Assembly: GCA_965223485.1 (NCBI GenBank)
Contig: OZ244993.1
Location: forward strand, 496,001 to 560,000
Source: VXPQ01 sp965223485
Lineage (GTDB): Bacteria > Bacteroidota > Rhodothermia > Rhodothermales > VXPQ01
DNA: 64,000 bases
Reading direction: 5' to 3'
Below are positions 55,936 through 64,000 of this stretch, one piece after another. A program made the position numbers and the translations under genes. How positions within the stretch are numbered: the first letter of the stretch is position 1; each line of letters starts with the position of its first letter. The notes under the pieces are model-generated. The model was not told the DNA's origin and searched no databases. It saw only the letters and a list, made by a program, of their open reading frames with translations.

Positions 55936-56973
55936 TCAGAGCGTGAACGACGCAGAAAAAACGTTGACGCTGTTAAACACCTTTGAAGGGCGGTAGGCAT
56001 AATCAACCATCAACCGGCTTGGACCGACCGGAAGCGAAAGGCCGGCTCCCACATTCCATTCCGACCAATGCACTAAGTCCTGTTCGCTGGATACATCCAG
56101 ACCGGCACGCATGAAGAGCAACCCCTGGAAGGCCAACTCCACCCCCCCCGCATACTGGTTCACATCGTACGAATTCGAGCGGAAGTTCGCCAGGACCGTA
56201 GCGGTCATATTACCGCTGAATTGGCTCTCATACACGGCGCCAAAATTCAGCATGGAGGGCAACTCCGAGCGCACATCCCGCAATTCGCCCGGCACCTCGT
56301 ACGTCCCGGCGGGGCTCGCCGTAACGATAGGATCCTGGAGGCCCACGCCATCGAAACTCAACTGCGGCCCGAAGTTGCGCAGGCTAACGCCGAAACGCAA
56401 TCCCGACTCGCCTACGATGTAGGTCATCCCGGCATCAAGCGCCATCGTGCGGGCATCCATGTTGTCAATGCGCTGGCTAAGTCCCTTGAAGGTAATCCCC
56501 GCTGCGATGCGATCAGTCAACTGGCGCCCATACGTGAGTCCCACGGCAATCGTGGCAGCCGACCAGGTATTGTCCGGATCAATCTCAGGATTCTCTACCG
56601 TCGTCTCAGGGATATCCCCGTAATCCCAGCTCATAACAGTAAGCCCAATGTTGCTTGATCCGAACCGCTGAGCCACCCCGAAGTAGTTGACGCCCACATC
56701 CGCCACATAGTTCATGCGACTGAACATAGCCGTCGTACTCGGATTGACCAGGATCGCCGCCGGGTTGGAGATAAGCGCCTCCACGCCCGAGGCCCCGTTC
56801 ATACCGCCGGTCAAGGTAGAGCCAAGCGCAATAGTTCGCGGAGTAACCGGCACCGTCAACTCCGAAAGCGCGGATGTTCCGAACCGCTCGTTGCTTTGCC
56901 CCAGGGCCTCGAACGCGACGAGTCCCGGCAAGAGGGTCAACACGACGACAAGGTGTCGATATTGCTTTTTCAT
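55936..56973 (-). CDS. PorV/PorQ-family outer-membrane beta-barrel protein
   Basis: 345 residues. Signal peptide (core LVVVLTLLPGLVAF, cleavage near ALGQ). The mature start (FGTSALSELTVPVTPRTIALGSTLTGG) and ALISNPAAILVNPSTTAMFS are the FadL/PorV-like entry motif (AR..A.G....). Alternating amphipathic strands continue to the C-terminus (VNVFSASFTL). PorV works with the T9SS outer-membrane complex, shuttling cargo to attachment; PorQ-like members have related roles. Here it is nested among three T9SS cargo genes, suggesting a dedicated partner. Its first codons and spacer are duplicated before paralogue 1. Confidence 0.85.
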   Translation of the reverse strand: MKKQYRHLVVVLTLLPGLVAFEALGQSNERFGTSALSELTVPVTPRTIALGSTLTGGMNGASGVEALISNPAAILVNPSTTAMFSRMNYVADVGVNYFGVAQRFGSSNIGLTVMSWDYGDIPETTVENPEIDPDNTWSAATIAVGLTYGRQLTDRIAAGITFKGLSQRIDNMDARTMALDAGMTYIVGESGLRFGVSLRNFGPQLSFDGVGLQDPIVTASPAGTYEVPGELRDVRSELPSMLNFGAVYESQFSGNMTATVLANFRSNSYDVNQYAGGVELAFQGLLFMRAGLDVSSEQDLVHWSEWNVGAGLSLPVGPSRLMVDYAYRPSKVFNSVNVFSASFTL

Positions 56974-57021
56974 GGTTGTAAGCCTTTGGTCTCGAGTTCG
57001 AATGTGGTCGGTTCAGTTCGG
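56974..57021 (-). repeat. 48-base intergenic spacer, copy B (homologous to 52264-52311)
   Basis: Sits between the paralogue 3 stop and the porV start. It shares an invariant AGCCTTTGGT and AATGTGGTCG with copy A and provides the AAAGG ribosome-binding site of porV. Confidence 0.85.
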
Positions 57022-60000
57022 TTAGAAGATATTGATGTTCGTTTCACGGTTAATGACCCCGAACTTCATGACCTTCTCTCCGACGCCTGGAACGTCGATA
57101 TGAATGAAGTACATGCCGCTGGCTACCGGCAAGTTGCTGTCCGTCGTCAGGTTCCAGTCCAAAGATGTGCTCGGACCATCCTTGTACAGCGTACGAATCA
57201 GCGTACCGCTCACCGTGTAAATGCGAATCGTTGCCGTCTGGGGCATATTCGTGAAACGAGTGCGACGATCCTCGTTGCCCGTCTCGTATGCCGAACGACC
57301 ACGGTACGGGTTCGGAACAATGCCGATGTCATCGATCGACGCTTCCAGAACTCCCGCGTCGCCCGCCGTGCGACCCATACCCGCCGTTGCTATACGAAAT
57401 ACATCTCCCGGCTGGTGAGGCTTCGTCGTCGTGATCTGAAACACCGTACCCGTTTCCGGCTCGGACATTACGTAATCTTGCGGACCCGTAGCCGCCGATA
57501 CGTCGCCCCCGTTCCAGAATACAAACACCGTACGAGACAGGTAATTCCATACGTCGCACTCCGGTATGTCCGCATCGCCCGGCGCATAGTACCAGTCCGA
57601 ACAACCCGATGTTATCCCATCCGCGCCCAGCTCCTCGTACTTCGCCATCGCGTCCTCATACCCCTGCTGACCCGGCGTATCGTTCGTCGGGTGCATCACA
57701 TACACCGGCTCCGTCCACGGATCGTTGCCCGCGCCCGATATCTCGTGATCCGCCCAGCCCGGAGAAGCCGTCGGGTCGAGGGCGTCGTACAGAATGTTCC
57801 ACTGCCCATCGTCGTCGTAGTCATACAGGAAAGGCACCAGACGCACATCGTCCGAAGCATCCGGACTCGTGCCCACATTCCACCACTCGAACGGCACATC
57901 CACAACCTCCCCTCCATGCACTGTCGCCCACCCGGGCTTCACCCACGCCTTGCCGTTGCCTGTGAAACGTATCTCTACATCGTCCGGAACGACATGACCG
58001 ATCCCGTTGAACGACGCCCCAAAACCGCCCGTGTACTGAAGCGTGCGATCCAGAAACGCATCGTAAGCCGCACGCGAACCGTTCGGCCATGTGTGAATGA
58101 ACCAGCCGAATATACTGTCGATCATGGACTGCTGACCGGGAAGACCTGCCTCACTCGGTACATCGACACCTGTCGGACCGGGGAATCCAGTCCAACTCCC
58201 AGCAGCCCATGCAGGCGGCGAAAGCGGCCCCGCTGCATTCGCTACCACCTGGAATGCACCGAACGCAGGCGCCGGAGCATCGATCGAAACCGTCAGACCG
58301 TCGAACGCCAGCACATTCTTCGCCTGCGGCGTCACCTCGCCCGTGCGCGCAAAATAATCGGCGCCGTCGATGATCACCTTCCCATCGGACTCGCGCACAA
58401 TCTTGTACGCCAGCTTGCCCGCACCGGAAGCGCCTCCCGGACCTTCCACATCGTCCAGCGCAATGAACTCCACCATGTAGTCCGAACCCGTCACCTGGGC
58501 CGGATCCACGATGCGCCACGTCACAATGCCCTGACCGCTCTGCGTCACCACCACTGCCGACGAATCAGCTGTGGCGGGGGTGCTGTTCAGAGACGAGCCG
58601 CCGTCTGTGGCAGCGATACGAGAGGGCCGAAACGTAATGTCCGTCGGGGGACTCTCAAGAATACGTGGCGTCGAGTTCGGACTGTAGGCATACGCCGACA
58701 CCCCGTAGTAGTAGTCCGTGTAGTTTGTCAGGTTCGACAAGGGAAAGTTATACTGTATCCCGCTGTCGGTCCCCCGTGCAGATACCTGCTGGAGAAAATC
58801 ACCCACATCGCCGTCGAACACCGGATCGGTTACCTTCGTAATCCCGTTCGCGAGGTCGAACGTTATAACATGCTCGCGCTGCTCCGGGGCAAACGAAGAC
58901 GTAGGATACCGGTAGATGTTGAAGCCCTCGAACGTGTATGTCTTGTCGTCGAAGTCAAGCTCCTCAAGGAACGGATCGGCCGCGTCGAACGATCCAAAAT
59001 AATTCTCGCTGGTAGACGGATACCCCCACACGAGGTGCGCCTGCCCGTCCAGCTCCGAAGCATACAGACAATTGCCCGAGCCCGGATGCAACTCGGCATT
59101 GGATGAATTGGGGTTGCACAAAGGAGGCGGAGGCGGAGGCGAAGGAATATCGAACCCTACATCGTAGGCCGACTGCGCAAGCACGTCCGCGCTCCGGAGC
59201 ACCGAAATGGAGTTCAGGTTATCCGTACCCTGCGCAAACACGATCCCGAATACGATGTCCTGGCTATCGCCCGGCCGCACCGTAAACGGACCCGTAGATA
59301 CCACAAGGCGACGGTCGCCCGATTGGTTGCGGGCTCCGTCGCCGTCGCTGTTCACCTCACTCCAGAATTCGCCCGTCACCGGATCGCCCGGATAGGCAAA
59401 CTTGGTGATTGGTCCGTCCGTCTGAAAACCAATCCCATTGGCTGTAAGCGGCTGTTGACCTTTCCAGAAACCCTGCTGTACGTTGTATACCTCCTCAGCA
59501 AGATGCGGGTCCTCCGTACCCGCGGGACCACCGTTGATGAAATACATGAAACTGGTGACGCCCAGCGTATCGCCGTCCTCTGAAATAGGCCCCTGAAAGA
59601 AGTCGTAGCCCGCTGCAGGAGCCGGGCCGTATACATTGTCCACCGCGTTGTCGTTGTACACGTAGCCGAGACTGAGCGTCGTGTCCACACCCACAAAGTC
59701 GTCCCCGGCATTGCCCAAATCGGGATCGGAGAAAATAGAGAAGAACGTATCGGTGAGCGGCTCGTCGCCCTTGTACGTGACATTGTACTTGAAAAACGTC
59801 GTGTTGCCGAGCGCATCCGCGCGATTGAACGCAAACGCGTGCACACGCACCTCCACGCCGATAGGCGCGGCTTGCGTGTTGCGGTGTGCGTTACCCACAT
59901 CGTTCATGACCCACCACACCGCCTGATCCCCGATCAGATCGGGACGGTCACCCCCCGCAAGGTTGTAGTTCCCCTCCGTACCGTCCCCATCTATGACCGG

Positions 60001-60543
60001 CGCGCCCAGATCGTACGGCCAGTCCGCGAGGTCTGAAGCAGCCTGACCCGTCGCCTCATAGTTCTGAACGTCGCTCCGGCTCACCTTGTAAAGACGATCG
60101 TACGCTGAACAGTCATCCGGATTCACCGGACGACCGTCCGGACCCAGGGGACCCGGCCAGAATTCAAAATTGATGTACGTGGCTGCGGCCGTGCGCAATT
60201 CGTCTCCCACCATGCCGCCCATCCAGATGCCCATCGCATAGATGGGTGAATGCCCGGAGGCTTGGGGAACGATATACTCCGCCGCCGAACCGTTGCCGTA
60301 GGCGAGGCCCCCGAGATTGAAAAGACGAGCACGGACATTGTTGACGTCAAGGTCCTTTTGCGCCAGCCCAAGCGTACATTGACCGGGGTCGGGGCCCGAA
60401 CCGCTGGTCCGGAGCACAGCGGAAGACTCACCCTGCCGCTCCTTCTTGTCCTTGTCGTCCTTGTCCTTGTCTGCAAAAGCGCTTGACGCAGGTATCAGAC
60501 AAACAGCGAAAATCAGCGTCAGGTATCGTGTAAGCTGCTTCAT
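57022..60543 (-). CDS. T9SS-type secreted surface protein, paralogue 3
   Basis: 1173 residues; the copy nearest the TonB-dependent receptor. Signal peptide core LTLIFAVCLIPASSAFA, charged DKDKDDKDKKERQ linker, then the N-terminal module (FEFWPGPLG, DGTEGNYNLAGGDRPDLIG, FDFFQGP-equivalent YDFFQGPISEDGD), PSPPPPPPLCNP hinge, Fn3-like region (TFEGFNIYRYP, DYYYGVSAYAYSP) and a C-terminal sorting domain ending GVINRETNINIF. Relative to the others it has a short deletion near VTDPVFDGDVG and unique residues TSGCSDWYYAPGDAD. Since paralogue 3-spacer-porV looks like the ancestral order, this may be the founding copy. Function unknown. Confidence 0.85.
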   Translation of the reverse strand: MKQLTRYLTLIFAVCLIPASSAFADKDKDDKDKKERQGESSAVLRTSGSGPDPGQCTLGLAQKDLDVNNVRARLFNLGGLAYGNGSAAEYIVPQASGHSPIYAMGIWMGGMVGDELRTAAATYINFEFWPGPLGPDGRPVNPDDCSAYDRLYKVSRSDVQNYEATGQAASDLADWPYDLGAPVIDGDGTEGNYNLAGGDRPDLIGDQAVWWVMNDVGNAHRNTQAAPIGVEVRVHAFAFNRADALGNTTFFKYNVTYKGDEPLTDTFFSIFSDPDLGNAGDDFVGVDTTLSLGYVYNDNAVDNVYGPAPAAGYDFFQGPISEDGDTLGVTSFMYFINGGPAGTEDPHLAEEVYNVQQGFWKGQQPLTANGIGFQTDGPITKFAYPGDPVTGEFWSEVNSDGDGARNQSGDRRLVVSTGPFTVRPGDSQDIVFGIVFAQGTDNLNSISVLRSADVLAQSAYDVGFDIPSPPPPPPLCNPNSSNAELHPGSGNCLYASELDGQAHLVWGYPSTSENYFGSFDAADPFLEELDFDDKTYTFEGFNIYRYPTSSFAPEQREHVITFDLANGITKVTDPVFDGDVGDFLQQVSARGTDSGIQYNFPLSNLTNYTDYYYGVSAYAYSPNSTPRILESPPTDITFRPSRIAATDGGSSLNSTPATADSSAVVVTQSGQGIVTWRIVDPAQVTGSDYMVEFIALDDVEGPGGASGAGKLAYKIVRESDGKVIIDGADYFARTGEVTPQAKNVLAFDGLTVSIDAPAPAFGAFQVVANAAGPLSPPAWAAGSWTGFPGPTGVDVPSEAGLPGQQSMIDSIFGWFIHTWPNGSRAAYDAFLDRTLQYTGGFGASFNGIGHVVPDDVEIRFTGNGKAWVKPGWATVHGGEVVDVPFEWWNVGTSPDASDDVRLVPFLYDYDDDGQWNILYDALDPTASPGWADHEISGAGNDPWTEPVYVMHPTNDTPGQQGYEDAMAKYEELGADGITSGCSDWYYAPGDADIPECDVWNYLSRTVFVFWNGGDVSAATGPQDYVMSEPETGTVFQITTTKPHQPGDVFRIATAGMGRTAGDAGVLEASIDDIGIVPNPYRGRSAYETGNEDRRTRFTNMPQTATIRIYTVSGTLIRTLYKDGPSTSLDWNLTTDSNLPVASGMYFIHIDVPGVGEKVMKFGVINRETNINIF

Positions 60544-60589
60544 GAGTATATGAGGCGTTGCATTCGGGGAAATTCCCTCATCAGGCGTT

Positions 60590-60612
60590 GGCGGAGCGTA
60601 ACACGCCCCGCC
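60590..60612. repeat. Stable hairpin between the TonB-dependent receptor gene and paralogue 3
   Basis: GGCGGAGCGT (60590-60599) and ACGCCCCGCC (60603-60612) form a 10-bp stem (one mismatch on the plus strand, a G-T wobble on the minus strand) with a 3-base loop. There is no T-run, so it may act as an mRNA processing or stability element. Two direct AGGCGTTG copies lie close by (60553-60560 and 60583-60590). Confidence 0.5.
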
Positions 60613-60629
60613 ATGTATCCCTGATCACG

Positions 60630-63600
60630 TTAAAAGTTGAGCATGAATCCCAGTCGGACTCGGCGAGGTCGGCTGTACATCAGGCCGGATGCCGATGTAT
60701 GCCTGCTCCCTATGTTAACCGGGCCTCCGATGTACGTGTTGTACAAAAACGCTGCAGAGGCGGGATCAGGCTGTGTGGAAAGATACCCGCGGCCGCCATC
60801 CGTCATCAGATAGCCATCGGTGTTAGGCAGGCCCGTAGCCCGGAAAACCGCCAGTACATTCTGCGTGTCGAGCAGGTTCAGTACGATTATATAAGCATTC
60901 AGCGAAGCACCGCCTACCTGGAAGCGCCGATCCAGACGTAGATCGATGCGGGAGGTGGACGGGAGACGCGCCGAGTTAATGGAACCTACGGCGTCATCGG
61001 TAAAGCTATCGCTCACATTGAACGACGATCCGGCCAATGCCGTGTACGCCATACCGCTGCCGTACCGGGCCAGTATGTTCAGGCCCAAATTCTCAAGCAG
61101 GCGATTGCCTCCGATCATCGGCCCCTCGTCCTCGCCAAAGCGATAGTCCAATGACGCATTCAACGTATGCCGCTGGTCGAAGTCCGCCGGAGCAATGGTG
61201 TTCGGAAACACCGAACCGCGCCAGACGACCACCGAGGTAGCGCCGGCGTCCGATCCCGTACCCTGCGCAAACGACAGCGTGTAATTCGCCGTCAGCGCGA
61301 GATTACGGGTCCGGCGCAAGTCAAAGCCGAATTCGACGCCCTTGGTCGTCGTAAAGTCAGCATTCAGATACGTGCCGTAGGAAGGAAAGCCCCCGATCAA
61401 ACGACGGTTGCTGATCTTGTTCTCCTGCGTCCGGTAGAACCCGGAAATCGTGAGCGCCGTGCTGGCGCCCAACCGCTGCCGGAAACCCAGTTCATACTGG
61501 GTGGTCCGCTCCGGATCCAGCTTGGGATTCGACGTACGGGAATTCTGCGACGTGATTTCCTCATAGGACCGGAAGGTCGTAAACGCATTCTCCGTGGGCC
61601 GCTGGCTGGTTATGTTGTAGGACGCAAAGAAGACGGCCCGGTCGGTAACCGGGAAGCTGACCCCGATGCGCGGCATGAACGTAGTCTGCGGCGTATAATC
61701 CTCGAACGCATTGGAAATGGGTTCATCGGCCGGCTGGACCTGACCGGACAGATCGCTCACAATGTTCAGGGCATCCACCCGGGATCCCCCGGCATCGAAG
61801 AAATTTCCGTCCAGATCCCGGTAGCCGACGACATCGCCTGCATCGTTGAAGTACACCGCATCGCCCGGATCGACGCCTGCAGGCGTTCCGGATACCGAAC
61901 CCGCACGGACAATGGGACGAGGCGCATAAATGTCCTTCAACACAGGGGCGTTGTTGTCAAACACTTCCATGCGTACGCCAAGATTCAGGATGAGGTCGCG
62001 GTACTCGATCTTATCCTGCAAATACCCGCCGTAGTAGATCGGCTGGTACGGCGCCACATTGAGATTCGTCCGGTCGAAATATCCCTGAATGTCCTGGTCA
62101 TCCACCTCGTTCAGACCCCGAAAATCGTAGCCGTAATAGGTGGTCCGCGGCCGGAAGGCATCGAACGGCAACTGGCTGTAGTTATCGTAACAGGCCACTT
62201 GCTCGCAATTGTCGTCCTGGGCGTAGCGGGACAACCCGAAACCGCCTATACTGTACCAGCGCCGCGTGAATGTGCGGTACTCGCCGCCGAACTCCAGCTG
62301 GTGCAAACCAATCTGCGCCGTGGCGTTCCCCGATATCTGAAGCGTTTTCAGGTCCTGCTTCTGGAACGTAGACAACGGGGAACCGGGCAGCGAGAAGGTA
62401 ATGCCCACGGCTTGCCCCCCGCTCGCTGTACCGTCTGCAGTATACCGCGGGGCGTACCCGCTGGATCGCTCCGCAAAATAGCGGCCGACCGTTTCCAGAT
62501 GATCGCTATCGAGGTCTCCGTAGGAAAATGTCTCCTCTATATTACCGGCAAATCCGTTGGGATACAGCTTGTACTTCCAGTCCTGGTACGAAGCGTCGAT
62601 CTGATAGAAGAAGTTCGAGGCGAAGCGCTGGCGCAGACTGCCGTAGACCCGCCATGTATCATTCTCTCTATGATAAAAGGAATTAGGATTGAATACATGC
62701 CGGGGATAGCCGAGCGACTCCGTTTTTTGTGTTTCGTACCCGCCGCCCACGCGCAGCGTGATGGTCTGCGTAGGCCGGATCGTGACATTACCGGTTACGA
62801 TCGTTTCTCCGAAAGGACTATCTTTGGCCGGCTCCAGCGTAAAATCTTCCCGGCGGTACGTGTCGGGCGCATTGATGACCCCTCCTCCGAGGCTGTACCC
62901 CTCGGGGATACCCAGTATCGTAGCCAGCGAGTCCGGTGTAAGCGGCTCCTCGTTGTCGAAAGCGGTCTGGGCGGCTTCCCACGGAAACGGCAGGTACAAG
63001 GAATCTCCGGCGGCATTCGTGGCCCGCACAACCTGCGGATTGGCATTAAGCGCGGAAATCTGCTCGTCCGTAAGCTGATACGTGGGTACGCCGTACGGGC
63101 TGGAATCCTCCTGGCGGACATGCTGCCCCGACACAAAGAAACTGAGGCGACCGGGGATGATTGGGCCTCCCAACGAAATTTCGCCGAGGCTATGACCGTA
63201 ACTGTCGAGCCCTTGAGAGGTATAGGCTCCCACCGTGCCGAAAAAGCGGTCGGCGCCGCTCTTCGTCGTGACCGACACCACACCTGCTTGCGCATCGCCG
63301 TACTTGGCCGGAATGGTTCCGATCAGCATTTCCTGCTCTGAAATGGCAACGCGCGGAAGGGCCTGCTGCCCTGATATCCGCACCCCATCCACGTAATACG
63401 TGAGTTCCTGTTCGCGGCCCCCGCGTACGAAGAGACCCGTACCTTCCGACGAGACCACACCGCTCTGCAGCGAGGCCACATTGGCGACGCCCCGAATCGG
63501 GAGCACCACCAACTGATCGCTGGTCATCACGCGCGGGGCGCCGATAGCGTCCTTCTGGATAATCGGTCGTTCGTACTCGATCAGAAGTTCCTCCAGTTCG

Positions 63601-63920
63601 GTCCCGGGCATGAGACTGAAATTCAATTCCCGGGTGTAGCCGGCATTGATCTCCACCTGCTGGACGGTCTGGGACTGATACCCTACGAAGGAAGCCGTAA
63701 TATCATACGCCCCCACGGGCACGCCAATGATGAAGTAGTTTCCATCCAGGTCCGAGGCGCTCCCGAGCAGGGTGCCTCCGAGAACGATATTGGCGCCGGG
63801 CAGCGATTCGCCCGTAGATACATCCGTGATGACGCCGGAGAGCTTGCCCGTGTTTTGCGCCAGCGCTGCAACGGGCATGACGAGCAGAACGAGTACGGTC
63901 GTAACGCACCTGCGCAACAT
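60630..63920 (-). CDS. TonB-dependent outer-membrane receptor with N-terminal carboxypeptidase-regulatory-like domain
   Basis: 1096 residues. Signal peptide (core TVLVLLVMPVAALAQ), a CarboxypepD_reg-like domain (~25-110: GVITDVSTGESLPGANI, GNYFIIGVPVGAYDITASFVGYQS), a plug domain (~115-230, GLFVRGGREQELTYYVDGVRI, YGDAQAGVVSVTTKSG) and a long 22-strand barrel ending in an aromatic residue (GFMLNF). A TonB box cannot be picked out by eye. The barrel has LGVRMEVFDNNAP and YELGFRQRLG typical of Bacteroidota OMPs without an adjacent SusD, so the ligand need not be a glycan. First gene of the surface cluster, with a perfect AGGAGG ribosome-binding site. Confidence 0.93.
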   Translation of the reverse strand: MLRRCVTTVLVLLVMPVAALAQNTGKLSGVITDVSTGESLPGANIVLGGTLLGSASDLDGNYFIIGVPVGAYDITASFVGYQSQTVQQVEINAGYTRELNFSLMPGTELEELLIEYERPIIQKDAIGAPRVMTSDQLVVLPIRGVANVASLQSGVVSSEGTGLFVRGGREQELTYYVDGVRISGQQALPRVAISEQEMLIGTIPAKYGDAQAGVVSVTTKSGADRFFGTVGAYTSQGLDSYGHSLGEISLGGPIIPGRLSFFVSGQHVRQEDSSPYGVPTYQLTDEQISALNANPQVVRATNAAGDSLYLPFPWEAAQTAFDNEEPLTPDSLATILGIPEGYSLGGGVINAPDTYRREDFTLEPAKDSPFGETIVTGNVTIRPTQTITLRVGGGYETQKTESLGYPRHVFNPNSFYHRENDTWRVYGSLRQRFASNFFYQIDASYQDWKYKLYPNGFAGNIEETFSYGDLDSDHLETVGRYFAERSSGYAPRYTADGTASGGQAVGITFSLPGSPLSTFQKQDLKTLQISGNATAQIGLHQLEFGGEYRTFTRRWYSIGGFGLSRYAQDDNCEQVACYDNYSQLPFDAFRPRTTYYGYDFRGLNEVDDQDIQGYFDRTNLNVAPYQPIYYGGYLQDKIEYRDLILNLGVRMEVFDNNAPVLKDIYAPRPIVRAGSVSGTPAGVDPGDAVYFNDAGDVVGYRDLDGNFFDAGGSRVDALNIVSDLSGQVQPADEPISNAFEDYTPQTTFMPRIGVSFPVTDRAVFFASYNITSQRPTENAFTTFRSYEEITSQNSRTSNPKLDPERTTQYELGFRQRLGASTALTISGFYRTQENKISNRRLIGGFPSYGTYLNADFTTTKGVEFGFDLRRTRNLALTANYTLSFAQGTGSDAGATSVVVWRGSVFPNTIAPADFDQRHTLNASLDYRFGEDEGPMIGGNRLLENLGLNILARYGSGMAYTALAGSSFNVSDSFTDDAVGSINSARLPSTSRIDLRLDRRFQVGGASLNAYIIVLNLLDTQNVLAVFRATGLPNTDGYLMTDGGRGYLSTQPDPASAAFLYNTYIGGPVNIGSRHTSASGLMYSRPRRVRLGFMLNF

Positions 63921-63926
63921 GTGCTA

Positions 63927-63932
63927 CCTCCT
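63927..63932 (-). promoter_or_regulatory. Strong Shine-Dalgarno sequence of the TonB-dependent receptor gene
   Basis: On the minus strand AGGAGG lies 6 bases before the ATG at 63920. Most other genes in the window have weak or no Shine-Dalgarno sequence, so this one implies high translation. Confidence 0.8.
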
Positions 63933-63957
63933 GATTTGTATGGTATGTGCCTGCAAT

Positions 63958-63989
63958 GCCGGGCGCTTTTTAAGGAGCCCATGCCCGGC
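63958..63989. repeat. Inverted repeat upstream of the receptor gene
   Basis: GCCGGGC (63958-63964) and GCCCGGC (63983-63989) flank an 18-base spacer containing TTTTTAA. It may be part of a promoter/operator or the terminator of a gene outside the window. Confidence 0.35.
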
Positions 63990-64000
63990 GTTGCTGTCCG

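Noticed and set aside
57022..60543. Paralogue array considered as a phase-variable invertible system
   Set aside because: All three copies are in the same orientation, there are no inverted repeats flanking a segment and no invertase or recombinase gene is in the window.

Overview
The window is a dense, GC-rich bacterial chromosome segment of about 42 protein genes with short intergenic gaps. I see no rRNA, tRNA, CRISPR array, insertion sequence or phage gene. Lineage markers point to the Bacteroidota/Rhodothermota side of the tree: large secreted proteins with type IX secretion (T9SS)-style C-terminal sorting domains, a PorV/PorQ-like barrel, a TonB-dependent receptor with an N-terminal carboxypeptidase-regulatory-like domain, a YpdA-type bacillithiol disulfide reductase, and mostly weak Shine-Dalgarno sequences. 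GC-rich DNA with these traits suggests a Rhodothermales-like organism; this is inference from gene content only.

Layout. (1) 1-3476: the 3' part of a fused sulfate adenylyltransferase/APS kinase (CysNC) and an SLC13-type permease, a sulfate uptake and activation pair. (2) 3505-21687: a nucleotide-sugar locus. It holds a 2-hydroxyacid dehydrogenase, a glycosyltransferase, a sugar-phosphate nucleotidyltransferase, a TPR protein, a WbpD/WbpE-like pair on the plus strand and, facing it, a minus-strand run (fcl, a GH16 remnant, wbpB-like, ugd, gmd, a UDP-glucuronate 4-epimerase-like gene, wbpA-like) followed by a T9SS-exported multidomain protein; manC is divergent. Together these can supply GDP-mannose, GDP-fucose, UDP-glucuronate/galacturonate and a UDP-2,3-diacetamido-glucuronate-type sugar. 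(3) 21817-31503: a TolC/adaptor/RND efflux operon running into mpl (murein tripeptide recycling) and an M19 dipeptidase. (4) 31536-36033: a MacAB-like ABC export unit (permease, adaptor, ATPase). (5) 36187-46466: housekeeping genes (glyS, radC, an unusually short rho, an alpha/beta hydrolase, a membrane-anchored MurF-like ligase, rnhB, aroK, truA, a tiny membrane protein, tadA, ypdA). (6) 46523-63920: a minus-strand surface cluster reading TonB-dependent receptor, paralogue 3, PorV-like barrel, paralogue 2, paralogue 1, seven-heme TPR cytochrome lipoprotein.

The most distinctive part is region 6. The three ~1,175-residue paralogues are a recombining family. Perfectly identical tracts of 224, 212 and 107 nt link different pairs of copies, and the spacer plus first codons of porV are duplicated in front of paralogue 1. 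Other notable points are a GH16 glycosidase with a clean in-frame loss of its catalytic core, a Rho factor with no N-terminal domain, an RND permease with about five or six extra membrane segments, and a split WbpA/B/D/E pathway.
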